From the NCBI RefSeq assembly GCF_000614125.1, contig NZ_BAKJ01000034.1:1-57178 (forward strand): a DNA stretch of 57,178 nucleotides, given 5' to 3'. The notes under the pieces were generated by a model. That model was not told where the DNA came from, ran no database searches, and saw only the letters and a list, made by a program, of their open reading frames with translations. Shown one piece after another: positions 1-10,200 of the stretch (its first letter is position 1; every line of letters starts with the position of its first letter). The stretch comes from Bacteroides rodentium JCM 16496. Lineage in GTDB: Bacteria; Bacteroidota; Bacteroidia; Bacteroidales; Bacteroidaceae. Position numbers and translations under genes: made by a program.

Positions 1-81
1 AAGATTTAATGAATATCCCTACATAAGAATAGAACTATCCACTGTATTCAGGTGTGAGCGGGTGTAATCCGTTACCCTAAA

Positions 82-116
82 TCACTAGTGTCCCATTAAA
101 ATTGGGACACTAGTGA
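82..116. terminator. Perfect 14-bp stem-loop upstream of the regulator
   Basis: Arms at 82-95 and 103-116 are exact reverse complements around a 7-nt A/T loop. No clear U-tract follows on either side. It most likely ends the transcript of a gene lying before the window and insulates the locus that starts with the LacI-type regulator. Confidence 0.55.
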
Positions 117-155
117 CTGCAAATATAAAAATGTTATAACGAATTAGCAAAATAA

Positions 156-186
156 TTTGCAGATTTAATTTTTATGTTTATATTTG
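156..186 (+). promoter_or_regulatory. Bacteroides-type promoter for the LacI-family regulator
   Basis: TTTG at 156-159 is followed after exactly 19 nt by TATATTTG at 179-186, matching the Bacteroides -33/-7 consensus (TTTG, 19-21 nt, TAnnTTTG). It lies 87 nt upstream of the regulator start. A small palindrome AACGTT at 258-263, between promoter and start, could be an autoregulatory half-operator, but this is weak. Confidence 0.6.
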
Positions 187-273
187 CATCGTGAGAATAC
201 GATAAGTACTACTGATTCAAGAGGTAACCTAAAAGTATAATACTATTATATAGCAAAAACGTTACACAAATAT

Positions 274-1278
274 ATGTCGTCACTAAAAAAAATATCGCTG
301 AAGGATATTGCTGAAGCTGCAGGCGTTTCAACAGCATTGGTTTCGTTCGTTTTGAATGGGAAGAAGAAAGAGTATCGCGTGGGAGAAGAGACTGCCCAAC
401 GCATATTGAAAATTGCCAATGAAATGAACTACCAGCCTAATCTTGCGGCCAAAAGTCTCCGTAGTGGCAAAACAAAAACAATAGGATTAGTGGTTTCTGA
501 TATTTCCAACCCATTTTTTTCTCAATTGGCACGTGTATTGGAAGATGAAGCAACCAAACGAGGATATACTGTACTTTTTGGAAGTTCAGATGAGGATAAG
601 GATAAGATGAATCGTGTTGTCAGTAATCTTATTAATAAAGGTGTAGATGGACTCATCATTGTTCCTTGTGATAATTCCGAGAAATCCATTGCTTCATTGG
701 TGAACAATAATATTCCTATCGTTCTATTTGACCGCTATTTTCCTGAACTTAATGTCAGTTATGTAGCGTTGAATAACTTCAATGCCTCCTATATATCTAC
801 CAAACATCTTTTGAATGCAGGCTATAACGCTCCTTGTATGGTGGCTTATGATGTCAACCTTATCCATATGAAAGAGCGTATCCGTGGCTATAAAAAGGCT
901 ATGGATGAGGTTGGTAAGAGAAATTTGGCTAACGTGGTCTTTTTGAAGCAGGATGCTCCCAGAAAGTCCGCAGATCGTTTATTGCCTAAAATGATTGATA
1001 GCGGTGTAGACGCTTTTCTTTTTGCTACCAACATGATTTCATTGGCTTGTTTATATACAATAAAAGACATGGGAGAGGGAATTATTGGTAAAATAGGTTT
1101 AGTGGGTTTTGATGGTAATCCGGTATTTGACTTTTTTGACGCCCCTATATCCTATATTCAGCAGCCTATAGATGTTTTAGTACAGAAAGCACTTGAAATA
1201 CTGATAGATATCATTATTAACGGTAATACAGTGCAGTCTGTGCTTGCCGAAGGAGAATTTATTGAAATGGCTCCTTAG
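274..1278 (+). CDS. LacI/GalR-family transcriptional regulator
   Basis: This 334-residue protein has the classical LacI layout. An N-terminal helix-turn-helix (about residues 7-30, with the run SLKDIAEAAGVSTALVS) is followed by the hinge helix region (NYQPNLAAKSLRSGKT, about 51-66) and then a periplasmic-binding-protein-like sensor domain beginning IGLVVSDISNPFF. It is cytoplasmic and expected to bind an operator and release or tighten on a sugar or sugar-phosphate ligand. It is the first gene of the sugar locus and is followed after 77 bp by the isomerase gene, so it is the obvious regulator of the catabolic block. The ligand is unknown; D-arabinose, D-ribulose or a phosphate of these is my guess from the neighbours. 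Most Bacteroides PULs use hybrid two-component, SusR or ECF regulators, so a LacI-type regulator as sole local regulator is less common. Confidence 0.9.
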   Translation: MSSLKKISLKDIAEAAGVSTALVSFVLNGKKKEYRVGEETAQRILKIANEMNYQPNLAAKSLRSGKTKTIGLVVSDISNPFFSQLARVLEDEATKRGYTVLFGSSDEDKDKMNRVVSNLINKGVDGLIIVPCDNSEKSIASLVNNNIPIVLFDRYFPELNVSYVALNNFNASYISTKHLLNAGYNAPCMVAYDVNLIHMKERIRGYKKAMDEVGKRNLANVVFLKQDAPRKSADRLLPKMIDSGVDAFLFATNMISLACLYTIKDMGEGIIGKIGLVGFDGNPVFDFFDAPISYIQQPIDVLVQKALEILIDIIINGNTVQSVLAEGEFIEMAP

Positions 1279-1304
1279 GAGAGCTGTTTTTTTTACATGA
1301 TAGC

Positions 1305-1314
1305 TTAATCGATT
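1305..1314. promoter_or_regulatory. Candidate LacI-type operator
   Basis: The gap between regulator and isomerase contains AATCGATT (1307-1314), an 8-bp palindrome with the central CG typical of LacI-family operators. It sits within TTAATCGATTTA. The seven-base word TTAATCG recurs at 7113-7119 in the leader of the first susC. No strong -7 box was found in this 77-bp gap. The assignment rests only on symmetry and position. Confidence 0.2.
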
Positions 1315-1355
1315 TAGTTAATTTTTATATTAATCTCAATAACATCAGTTGAACC

Positions 1356-3143
1356 ATGAGAAATTCAAGATTAATCGGTGGAAAGCCGAAAATTGGTATC
1401 AGACCTATTATTGATGGTCGTCGTGGAGGTATTCGTGAGTCATTGGAAGATATGACTATGGCTATGGCCCATAAAGTAGCCGAACTTTATTCTTCTGTTT
1501 TACGTCATAGTGACGGCACTTCCGTAGAGTGCGTCATTGCAGATACAACTATTGGAGGAGTAGCTGAAGCTGCTATGGCGGCTGAGAAATTCCGTAATAG
1601 TGGAGTAGGTGTTGTACTCTCTGTAACTCCTTGCTGGTGTTACGGATTCGAAACTATTGATATGGACGGAGAAATGCCAAAAGCCATTTGGGGCTTTAAT
1701 GGTACAGAACGTCCGGGTGCGGTTTATTTGGCTTCAGCATTGGCAAGTCATACACAGAAGGGATTGCCTACTTTTGGCATTTACGGACGTGATGTACAGG
1801 AGGTGACCAATATGGAGATACCGGAAGATGTACAGGAAAAATTGTTGCGCTTTGCCCGTGCAGGTATAGCTGTGGCTACAATGAAGGGGAAATCCTATCT
1901 TTCAATCGGTAGTGTATCTATGGGCATTGCAGGCTCTATTCCTAATCCTGATTTCTTCCAGGAGTATTTGGGCATGCGTAATGAGTATGTGGATGCCAGT
2001 GAAATAGAACGTCGTGTTCAGTTGGGTATTTATGACCATGAAGAGTTTGCACGTGCCATGGCATGGACAGAAAAGTATTGCAAGAGTAATGAAGGGACAG
2101 ACTTTAATCCGGAACATCTGGTATATTCCCGTGAAGAGAAAGATGCCCGTTGGGAATATGTGGTAAAAATGACCCTTATTTTCCGTGATATGATGATTGG
2201 TAATCCCAAATTGGCTGAAATGGGCTTCAAGGAAGAGTCAATGGGACACAATGCGATTGCTGCAGGTTTCCAGGGACAGCGTCAGTGGACGGATTATAAG
2301 CCTGACGGTGATTTTTCAGAAGCTATTCTGAATACTTCTTTTGATTGGAACGGTATCCGTGAAGCATTTACTTTCGCTACGGAAAATGATACGTTGAATT
2401 GTACTTCAATGCTCTTTAATCATCTATTGACCAATACTGCACAGATATTTGCGGATGTGCGTACTTACTGGAGTCCGAATGCCATAGAACGGGTAACGGG
2501 TAAGAAATTGGAAGGTAAGGCGGCAAACGGTTTCATTCACCTCATCAACTCCGGCTCTTGTACGCTTGATGGAACAGGTTGTCAGACACGTGACAATAAA
2601 CCGGTAATGAAGCCTTTCTGGGAAATTACGGAAGAAGAAGTGGAAGCTTGTCTTTCTGCAACTAAATGGCATCCGGCCAGTCGCGAATATATGCGTGGCG
2701 GTGGTTATTCTTCCCAGTTCTTGACTCGTGGTGAAATGCCGGTAACAATGTGCCGTTTGAATCTCGTAAAAGGTCAAGGTCCGGTATTGCAGATTACCGA
2801 AGGCTGGACAGTAAATTTGGATAAGGATGTTTTCAAGGCTATCAATGAGCGTACTGACCGTACATGGCCTTCCACTTTCTTCGCTCCACGTCTGACAGGT
2901 AAGGGGTATTTCCGTGATGTATATACCGTTATGAATAACTGGGGGGCTAATCATGGCGCTATCAGTTATGGTCATATCGGTGCTGACTTGATTACTCTGG
3001 CTTCCATGCTTCGTATTCCAGTATGCATGCACAATGTTTCTGAGGAAGATATTTTCCGTCCCAGTGCATGGACCGCTTTTGGCGAGGATATGGAAGGCAG
3101 TGACTATAGAGCTTGCAAGAATTATGGACCTCTCTATAAATAA
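1356..3143 (+). CDS. fucI: L-fucose isomerase family (probable D-arabinose isomerase)
   Basis: The 595-residue product matches the usual length of FucI (about 590). It carries the metal and catalytic motifs: ATEND (E343), FADVRTYW (D367) and NWGANH (H533), which correspond to E337, D361 and H528 of the E. coli enzyme. FucI is a cytosolic Mn2+-dependent aldose-ketose isomerase that converts L-fucose to L-fuculose and also D-arabinose to D-ribulose. No fuculose kinase or fuculose-1-phosphate aldolase is present in the window, but an AraB-type ribulokinase is (18412-20052). The physiological reaction here is therefore more probably D-arabinose to D-ribulose. The start at 1356 is the only ATG fitting full family length. 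The gene is closely followed by a lipoprotein and a FucP-type transporter, and is likely co-transcribed with them. The family call is certain; the substrate is inferred. Confidence 0.93.
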   Translation: MRNSRLIGGKPKIGIRPIIDGRRGGIRESLEDMTMAMAHKVAELYSSVLRHSDGTSVECVIADTTIGGVAEAAMAAEKFRNSGVGVVLSVTPCWCYGFETIDMDGEMPKAIWGFNGTERPGAVYLASALASHTQKGLPTFGIYGRDVQEVTNMEIPEDVQEKLLRFARAGIAVATMKGKSYLSIGSVSMGIAGSIPNPDFFQEYLGMRNEYVDASEIERRVQLGIYDHEEFARAMAWTEKYCKSNEGTDFNPEHLVYSREEKDARWEYVVKMTLIFRDMMIGNPKLAEMGFKEESMGHNAIAAGFQGQRQWTDYKPDGDFSEAILNTSFDWNGIREAFTFATENDTLNCTSMLFNHLLTNTAQIFADVRTYWSPNAIERVTGKKLEGKAANGFIHLINSGSCTLDGTGCQTRDNKPVMKPFWEITEEEVEACLSATKWHPASREYMRGGGYSSQFLTRGEMPVTMCRLNLVKGQGPVLQITEGWTVNLDKDVFKAINERTDRTWPSTFFAPRLTGKGYFRDVYTVMNNWGANHGAISYGHIGADLITLASMLRIPVCMHNVSEEDIFRPSAWTAFGEDMEGSDYRACKNYGPLYK

Positions 3144-3157
3144 AGGAAACAAGCGTT

Positions 3158-4381
3158 ATGTTGAAATCAACCAAACTGAAAAACACTCTGCTGGTAGGTG
3201 CAACTGCAATATTTGTATCATGCGGCGGACAAAAAGAGATCAAGATGGGAAGTTATGCTTATGATGCTCAGTTCTTAAAGGACCACGGCATTGAATATAC
3301 TGAATTGGTATCTGCTGATGGGAATTCTAAAGTGATGGTTATTCCTGCATGGCAAGGCCGTGTAATGACTACTTCTGCTTCCGGCGATGAAGGTGATAGT
3401 TACGGCTGGATTAATTATCGTTTCATAAATGAAGGCAAAGTTAGTTCTCAATTTAATCCGGTAGGAGGTGAGGAACGCTTCTGGCTTGGTCCGGAAGGTG
3501 GTCCGTTCTCACTTTATTTTAAGGAAGGACAAGAACAGGTTTATGATAATTGGATAGTTCCTCCGGTACTTGATACTGAAGCTTTTGACATAAAGTCGCA
3601 AGACAACAGTAGTATCCGTTTTGTGAAAGATACTCGTTTGACAAATGCTTCCGGTACTACTTTTGATATGAATATTGACCGTACTGTATCGTTGATGGAT
3701 GCCGGTGAAGTGGCTGCCGATTTTAATATCCAGCTTACAAATGATATGAAAATTGTAGCTTACAAGAGTGAGAATAAGATTACCAATACAGGTGACAAGG
3801 CGTGGACAAAAGAGGGTGGTCTTGTATCTGTATGGATGCTCGGTTGTTTTAATCCTACACCGACCACTACTGTATTCATCCCTTATAAGCAAGATGCGGA
3901 AGGAACAATCGTGAATGATGAATATTTCGGTAAGATACCGGCGGATAGGCTGATAAAGGAAAATGGTATTATCTATTTCAAGATTGACGGACTCTATCGT
4001 TCCAAACTGGGATTGCCGGCCTCACGAGCAACGGATATTTGCGGAAGTTATGATTCATCAAAAGGCGTACTCACAATCTTGTGGTGTAGTCTTCCCGAAA
4101 CTTCTTCAGTCTACGTAAATGGCCAATGGGGACCTCAGAAAGATCCGTTTGCTGGCGATGTAATCAACTCTTATAATGACGGTCCGGTAGAAGACGGTTC
4201 TATAATGGGACCTTTCTATGAAATTGAAACATCTTCTCCTGGTGCGGAGCTGGCTCCAGGTACATCATTGGTTCATACGCAAAAGGTGATTCATATACAG
4301 GGTAAGGATGAACAACTGGCTCCTATCGTGCAAGATTTATTTGGAGCAGATTTGAATGTAATAAAAACAAAGTTTCAATAG
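3158..4381 (+). CDS. Secreted lipoprotein of unknown function, possible mutarotase-like fold (DUF6786-like)
   Basis: A 407-residue lipoprotein: a short N-terminal hydrophobic stretch ends in a lipobox-like VSCGG around residues 20-24, so it is probably anchored in a membrane. The body is rich in beta-strand-like segments (for example WLGPEGGPFSLYF, VSVWMLGCFNPTP, ILWCSLPETSSVYVNGQWGP). These resemble the beta-sandwich of aldose-1-epimerase/galactose-mutarotase relatives, and I associate this type with DUF6786, but I cannot confirm that. It lies 14 bp after the isomerase gene and 25 bp before the transporter gene. That placement makes a role in presenting or anomerising the released sugar attractive, but unproven. 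No catalytic His/Glu pair of a true epimerase could be assigned with confidence. Confidence 0.6.
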   Translation: MLKSTKLKNTLLVGATAIFVSCGGQKEIKMGSYAYDAQFLKDHGIEYTELVSADGNSKVMVIPAWQGRVMTTSASGDEGDSYGWINYRFINEGKVSSQFNPVGGEERFWLGPEGGPFSLYFKEGQEQVYDNWIVPPVLDTEAFDIKSQDNSSIRFVKDTRLTNASGTTFDMNIDRTVSLMDAGEVAADFNIQLTNDMKIVAYKSENKITNTGDKAWTKEGGLVSVWMLGCFNPTPTTTVFIPYKQDAEGTIVNDEYFGKIPADRLIKENGIIYFKIDGLYRSKLGLPASRATDICGSYDSSKGVLTILWCSLPETSSVYVNGQWGPQKDPFAGDVINSYNDGPVEDGSIMGPFYEIETSSPGAELAPGTSLVHTQKVIHIQGKDEQLAPIVQDLFGADLNVIKTKFQ

Positions 4382-4406
4382 GGTAACTATATAATGGAGA
4401 ATTCGT

Positions 4407-5840
4407 ATGGAATCAAATAAAATAATACCGAAAGGAATCCTCTTCCCATTCATTCTGCTCACTACTCTTTTCTTTGCTTGGGCTGTGCCGAATAATCTAA
4501 CAGATACTATGCTTGCAGCTTTTAAGCGCATTATGAGTATGAGTGATTCAAAAACAGCTTGGATACAGGTGGTGTGCTATTTGTTGGGATATGGATGTTG
4601 TGCTGTTCCCGGTGCCTTGTTTATTAAGAAATACACTTATAAATCAGGTGTGATGCTGGGGCTTGGTCTATATGCATTTGGGGCTTTACTATTCTATCCT
4701 GCCATGCTTTGCTCGGGAGTGAATGTTGATTTCAGCTTCTTTATGTATCTGCTGGCAATCTTTGTTCTCTTTGCCGGACTTTCAGTTCTGGAAACGTCTA
4801 CTAATTCTTATGTATTGGCAATCGGTCCTGAAAGTACCGCGACACGCCGTTTGAATCTGTCTCAGGCTTTCAATCCGTTCGGAGCGATTACGGGAGTGGT
4901 GATCAGTCAGATTTTCATTCTCTCACAACTGAATGGAATGACGGCGACAGAGCGTGCCCAACTTCCGGCTGAGGAGTTGGCCGCCATCCAAGGGCAGGAA
5001 TTGAATGCTGTCACTACTGCCTATGTAGTTCTTGGAGTGGTAATGTTGGTGCTCTTACTTGCTATTCGGCTTACCAAAATGCCTAATCTTAGTGAAAAAG
5101 GTGAAAAAATAGAGTTTGGTGCCACTATTCGTCGTCTTATAAAGAATAAGAATTATGTATGGGGTGTAATAGCACAATTTTTCAATATTGGTGCACAGAT
5201 AGCCGTATGGTCATTCGTGATTCGTTATGCTATGGTACAGCTGAATTTTGATGGTGTATTGGCTTCTTTAGGAGATTCTGCTTCTGCAGATGCTGTTGTA
5301 AATGCATTACGGGGAGTAGAACCGGTAGCTGCTGCATTCTATAATTGTTGTGAATGGCTTGGATTGAATGATTTGCTGCCACGTACAGCAGAACAAGCTG
5401 CAGCTACTTACTATATCATGTCACTTATTCTCTTTGTAGTAATGAGATTCGTATGTACTGCCATGATGAAATATGTGAAAGCTTATAAACTTTTGATAGG
5501 GCTTGCGCTCTTGGCTGTCATGTGTTGTTTGGGTGCAATGTTTGGCGAAGGTAGTTTCGGAGTTTATTGCTTGATGGGTATTTCCGGTTGTATGTCATTG
5601 ATGTTCCCGACTATTTATGGTTTTGGACTTACTGGGCTTGGAGAAGATACCAAGATTGGAGGTTCATTTATGGTAATGGCTATTGCTGGTGCTGCCGTTC
5701 TGACCCAAATCCAGGGTATTGTCTCCGACCAAACGGGTAGTATTATGGCTGCATATGTTGTACCTGCCGTTGCTTTTGCTGTGATTGCCTATTATGGGTT
5801 CTTCATTGCTAGAAAACAGAAAAATGGTGGTTATATTTAG
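4407..5840 (+). CDS. fucP: FucP-family sugar/H+ symporter (MFS)
   Basis: This 477-residue polytopic inner-membrane protein aligns with the L-fucose permease FucP. NNLTD near residue 33 corresponds to the NNLND motif carrying the substrate-linked Asp46 of E. coli FucP. GLSVLETSTNSYV (E129) matches the segment carrying the proton-coupling Glu135, followed by GPESTATRRLNLSQAFNPFGA. About twelve hydrophobic segments can be seen. FucP transports L-fucose and also D-arabinose and L-galactose, so it suits import of the aldose made by the secreted glycosidases. The loop around residues 180-200 and the insert around 285-325 are longer than in E. coli FucP (438 residues). It sits in the same transcription unit as the isomerase. 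Confidence 0.88.
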   Translation: MESNKIIPKGILFPFILLTTLFFAWAVPNNLTDTMLAAFKRIMSMSDSKTAWIQVVCYLLGYGCCAVPGALFIKKYTYKSGVMLGLGLYAFGALLFYPAMLCSGVNVDFSFFMYLLAIFVLFAGLSVLETSTNSYVLAIGPESTATRRLNLSQAFNPFGAITGVVISQIFILSQLNGMTATERAQLPAEELAAIQGQELNAVTTAYVVLGVVMLVLLLAIRLTKMPNLSEKGEKIEFGATIRRLIKNKNYVWGVIAQFFNIGAQIAVWSFVIRYAMVQLNFDGVLASLGDSASADAVVNALRGVEPVAAAFYNCCEWLGLNDLLPRTAEQAAATYYIMSLILFVVMRFVCTAMMKYVKAYKLLIGLALLAVMCCLGAMFGEGSFGVYCLMGISGCMSLMFPTIYGFGLTGLGEDTKIGGSFMVMAIAGAAVLTQIQGIVSDQTGSIMAAYVVPAVAFAVIAYYGFFIARKQKNGGYI

Positions 5841-5867
5841 AAAACTTATAATTTAAAACAAAATATC

Positions 5868-7052
5868 ATGAAAAAAGTATTTTTATTCTTAACAACTTTA
5901 ATAAGCTTGTCTGCTCTATCTATTGATGGTTCGGCGCAAACTGATAGAGGCGAATTAGGAAGTTTGACCACTGTCAAAGACGGATTGCGTAGCCGTCGTA
6001 TAAGCAGTGCCGATAAAACGGGAAATAACGGTGACTGTGTAGGACAGTTTAAGCCGGGAGAAAAATGGAGCGTGGAAATTCCTGGAACAGGTGTCATCAA
6101 CCACATTTGGTTTACCATCGCTCCGACAAGCATCATGAGAAACGATCTTATATTCCGTATTTATTGGGATGGAAACAAGTATCCCTCTGTAGAAGCTCCT
6201 ATTGCAGCTTTTTTCGGAAACGGTTGGGACGAGAAATATGAGTTCATCTCTCTGCCATTGGCAGTTGGTCCAAGAGATGGTACGGGGCTTGCTTGCTATT
6301 TTCAAATGCCTTTCGAGAAGGGCGCACGTCTGGAGATTGAGAACCAGAGTGATGAACCCTTGACCCATCTCTACTATTATGTGGACTACACCGAGATGGA
6401 TAAGTTACCTGCTAATTCAGGACGTTTTCACGCTTGGTTCAATCACGAGACAACTGACGCTCTTCCCGAAGGCGAAACCGAGTGGGGGTTGGTAGGCACT
6501 CCGGGTTGCAATGTAGATGGTGCCAACAACTATCTGTTTGCTGATATTAAAGGTAAAGGACATTTTGTAGGAATCAACTACTATATTCACTGTCCGTCGC
6601 CTATGTGGTATGGCGAAGGCGATGACTTGATTATCATCGATGGTGAATCGAAGAAAGCCTTGAGAGGCACGGGAACGGAAGATTTCTTTAACACTTCTTG
6701 GTGTCCGGCAAGCATCTTTACTCATCCCTACTACGGTTATGCCCGTGTGAACCGTGATAACGGTTGGTTAGGAAGAACGCACGCTTACCGTTTTTTTATT
6801 GCCGATCCCATCTACTTCAGCACCTCTTTCAAAGGTTCTATTGAGCATGGACATAACAACAACTTGACCCTTGATCTCAGCAGTGTTGCTTACTGGTATC
6901 AGTCCGAGGCTCATGAGTTACCTGCTGCTCCGACTAAAGCCGACAGAGCACCGAAACCATTTATCCGTGATCAAGATATGCATCGTTGGAGACATGAGTG
7001 GAGAAAGAACTTCGGCAATGGCTCTAAATTGTGGGGTAATGAAAGAAAATAA
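5868..7052 (+). CDS. GH172 (DUF2961) glycoside hydrolase, copy a
   Basis: A 394-residue secreted protein with a signal peptide of about 23 residues ending GSA/QTD, then a single DUF2961 domain. DUF2961 is now family GH172, whose known members are exo-alpha-D-arabinofuranosidases and an alpha-D-fructofuranosidase/difructose-dianhydride enzyme. The two conserved acidic motifs are visible: WYGEGDD (E250) and GTGTEDFF (E271). They are 21 residues apart, the spacing I recall for the nucleophile and acid/base pair of the structurally solved GH172 enzyme. It is very similar along its whole length to copy c at 25560-26756. Placed between the importer and susC, it probably trims alpha-D-arabinofuranosyl ends in the periplasm. 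The family is secure; the substrate is inferred. Confidence 0.88.
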   Translation: MKKVFLFLTTLISLSALSIDGSAQTDRGELGSLTTVKDGLRSRRISSADKTGNNGDCVGQFKPGEKWSVEIPGTGVINHIWFTIAPTSIMRNDLIFRIYWDGNKYPSVEAPIAAFFGNGWDEKYEFISLPLAVGPRDGTGLACYFQMPFEKGARLEIENQSDEPLTHLYYYVDYTEMDKLPANSGRFHAWFNHETTDALPEGETEWGLVGTPGCNVDGANNYLFADIKGKGHFVGINYYIHCPSPMWYGEGDDLIIIDGESKKALRGTGTEDFFNTSWCPASIFTHPYYGYARVNRDNGWLGRTHAYRFFIADPIYFSTSFKGSIEHGHNNNLTLDLSSVAYWYQSEAHELPAAPTKADRAPKPFIRDQDMHRWRHEWRKNFGNGSKLWGNERK

Positions 7053-7291
7053 AGTGAATTAAACGAGTGTTATGAAAACTATGTTTTTTGTTTAAAATTA
7101 ACACTATAATATTTAATCGTAACAACTCTGCTATACAAACTTGCTATCATTCAATGTGTTGCTTCTTGTAATATGCTTCGTTTTGAGTCTTTTTAGACCA
7201 AATTTATTAGAGCTCTTAACGAATAAATATTGATAATCAATGAATTAAGGCATCATAGATCGTTGAGTAGTTACACTTAATTTTAACTCTA
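7053..7291 (+). other. Leader region of the susC/susD operon
   Basis: This 239-bp AT-rich gap separates the GH172 gene from the first susC. I found no exact TAnnTTTG box in it. It holds the word TTAATCG at 7113-7119, shared with the regulator-isomerase gap, and a small stem (GTCT/AGAC around 7185-7198). It may hold a regulated promoter for the susCD block, but I can name no element with confidence. Confidence 0.3.
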
Positions 7292-10200
7292 ATGAAAAAC
7301 AGGAATATGCTACAAAAGTGGCTCATCATTCTTTTCTTAGGCTTGATAACCCAAGCGGTTTCCGCACAGAACATCAATGTGCAAGGTGTTATTACCGACG
7401 AAACTGGGGAAACAATGATTGGCGTATCAGTATTGGTTAAAGGAACATCAACCGGAGTCGTTACCGATATAGACGGTCATTTCTCGCTTTCTGTTCCGAA
7501 AAACAGTGTTTTGTTGATTTCTTATATTGGATATAAGAGTAAGGAAATCTCCGTAAACGGAGCTAAAAGACTGAACATAGAGATGGAGCCGGAGGCCCAA
7601 AATCTGGACGAAGTCGTTATCGTAGCTTATGGACAACAGAAGAAAGTCTCGGTTACAGGATCTATGTCAAGTATCAACAACGAAGCGCTGCTGAAGTCGC
7701 CGTCGGCATCTTTGGGTAACGCCATTTCCGGTAAGTTGCCGGGGCTTTCTACGGTACAGTATTCTGGTCTTCCCGGTGCTGACGACCCTGTGATTTTGAT
7801 TCGAGGCCAATCCTCATTCAATGGTTCATCTCCTTTGATATTGGTGGACGGTGTAGAACGTTCGTTCACGCAGATTGACCCGAATGAGGTTGCAGACATC
7901 ACCGTGTTGAAGGATGCTTCCGCTACCGCTGTGTATGGTGTGCGTGGTGCTAACGGTGTCATATTGGTAACCACCAAGCGTGGTGAAATAGGTAGAACTA
8001 AAGTGTCTGCATCTACTTCATGGGGTGTGCAGAGTGTAACCAACTTTATTGATATGGCGAACTCTTATACTTATGCTACCGCTTATAATAATGCCCGTGT
8101 TTCAGATGGTAATCAACCGGCCTTTCAGCCTGCTATTATCGAACACTTTAAGAATCACGATAACCCGCTTCTCTATCCGGACATCGATTGGATAGACTAT
8201 GTGATGAAAGACCATGCCTTGCAGAGCCAGCATAACGTATCCGTATCGGGTGGTAATCAGGTGGCGCGCTATTTCGTGTCAGCAGGTTTCCTCGATCAGG
8301 ATGGTTTGTTCCGTACTTTCGACAAGGATTCCAACACTAATTTCTCATACAAACGTTACAACTACCGTGCTAACTTGGACCTTTCTTTGGGTAAATACCA
8401 TGAACTTTCCATCAACCTCGGTGGCCGTGTTGAGAACAAAACCAGTCTTGCGAGTTCGGAAGAACGTATCTTTGTCTATTTGATGGATGCGCAGCCTTTC
8501 TCTGGTGCTGGTATCATAGATGGCAGATGGGTACTCGCTAATAGAGATCTTATCGACCCGACAGGTCTTGAAAATATCGTGAGTGGTATCGACGGTTTGG
8601 ACACGTTTTATGGTCAGGGTTATAAATCTTCCTCTACCAATGTGTTGAACGCCGATATTATCTACAAATTGAACATGGAGTTCCTGACCAAGGGATTGGA
8701 TTTCCGTGTAAAGGCTTCTTACAACTCTTCTTATGGGCAAACAAAGGATCGTACATGTGGCAAGCCTGCCTCTTTCCGCCCTTATCTCACAGAGGATGGT
8801 GAAGTCGTTTACCAGCGTTCCGGTGACTATTGGAATCCGGGATACAATGAGTCTTCATGGTCCAACCGTGATTGGTATGCTGAGGCAAGTTTCAACTACA
8901 ACCGCACATTTGGCTACCACAACGTAGGTGCTTTGTTACTGTATAACCAGTCCAAAACCTACTACCCTGGTTCTTATACAGCTATCCCCTACGGTTATGT
9001 AGGTTTGGTTGCACGTGCCACTTACGACTACGGTCACCGCTATATGATCGATGCCAACATGGGTTATAACGGTTCCGAGAACTTTGCCGAAGGCAAGCGT
9101 TTCGGTTTCTTCCCCTCTGTATCTGTCGGTTGGGGCATTTCTGAAGAAAAATTTTGGAAACCCATCAAGTCAGTGGTTTCTTATATGAAGTTACGTGCAT
9201 CTGTCGGTACCGTAGGTAACGATAACTGCCAAGGCCGTCGTTTCCTCTATCTGCCTTCTGCATGGGGTATTTGGAACGGATATTTTTCCAGCATGCAAGA
9301 CTATCAGGGTTATAACTTCGGTACTACGAACAATACTTTCTTGAACGTGGCACGTGAGATGTCTTCTTCTTCACCTGATGTGACTTGGGAAACTGCAGTG
9401 AAGTATAACGTAGGTTTCGATGCCAAGTTCTATAATGACAAAATCGGGTTGAATGTTGACCTGTTTAAGGAGAACCGTAAGGACATCCTGATTTCCAACG
9501 TGAATATGATTCAGTCGCCTACAGCTGTCCGTCCTTCTTATATCAACTACGGTCGCGTGAAGAATCACGGTTACGAGGTGACTTTGTCCTACTCCGACAA
9601 GATTGGCAAGGACTTTTCCTTCACCATTTCTCCGTCGGTATCTTATGCCAAGAATAAAGTTATTGAATGTTCTGAGTTGAAACGTAAAGACAAGTTGGTG
9701 AAAGCCGACAGTTATATGGGGCGTAAATTAGGTTTGACCGAAGACCAAGTGGTTTCTCCGGACTGGACCTATTCAACCGGTCATGCCATTGGAGCCCGTC
9801 GTGGATATGTTTTCTTCGGCCTTTACGAAGAAGGTGTAACAGAAGAGGCTTACCGTAAGACTTATGGAACGGATATCCCTCAACAGCTGGTTCCTGATTT
9901 GAAGAACGGTGATGCTGTTTATGTTGACTTGGATGGTGACGGTTTGATTTTGGAAGAGTACGACCAGATATATTCTGAAATTACGGATAATCCGAAATAT
10001 GTATTCTCTTTGAACTTTGATTTCCGTTATAAGAATTTCGACTTTACCATGTTGTGGACGGGAGCTGATCAGGTTAATCGTATTCTGCAAGGTCCTTACC
10101 GTAACCCCTTCGGTGAATCTCATCGTTCAGCTTTGATGCAGTGGGTGTATGATAACTCTTGGTCAGAGGATAACCCTGATGGACATCTACCGCGTCTTAC

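Noticed and set aside
2424..3152. A 242-codon - strand frame opposite fucI
   Set aside because: No recognisable domain. It lies wholly within a gene with conserved catalytic motifs.
1356..5840. A plain L-fucose utilization locus
   Set aside because: No fuculose kinase, fuculose-phosphate aldolase or fucosidase is present in the window, whereas an AraB-type kinase and four GH172 enzymes are.
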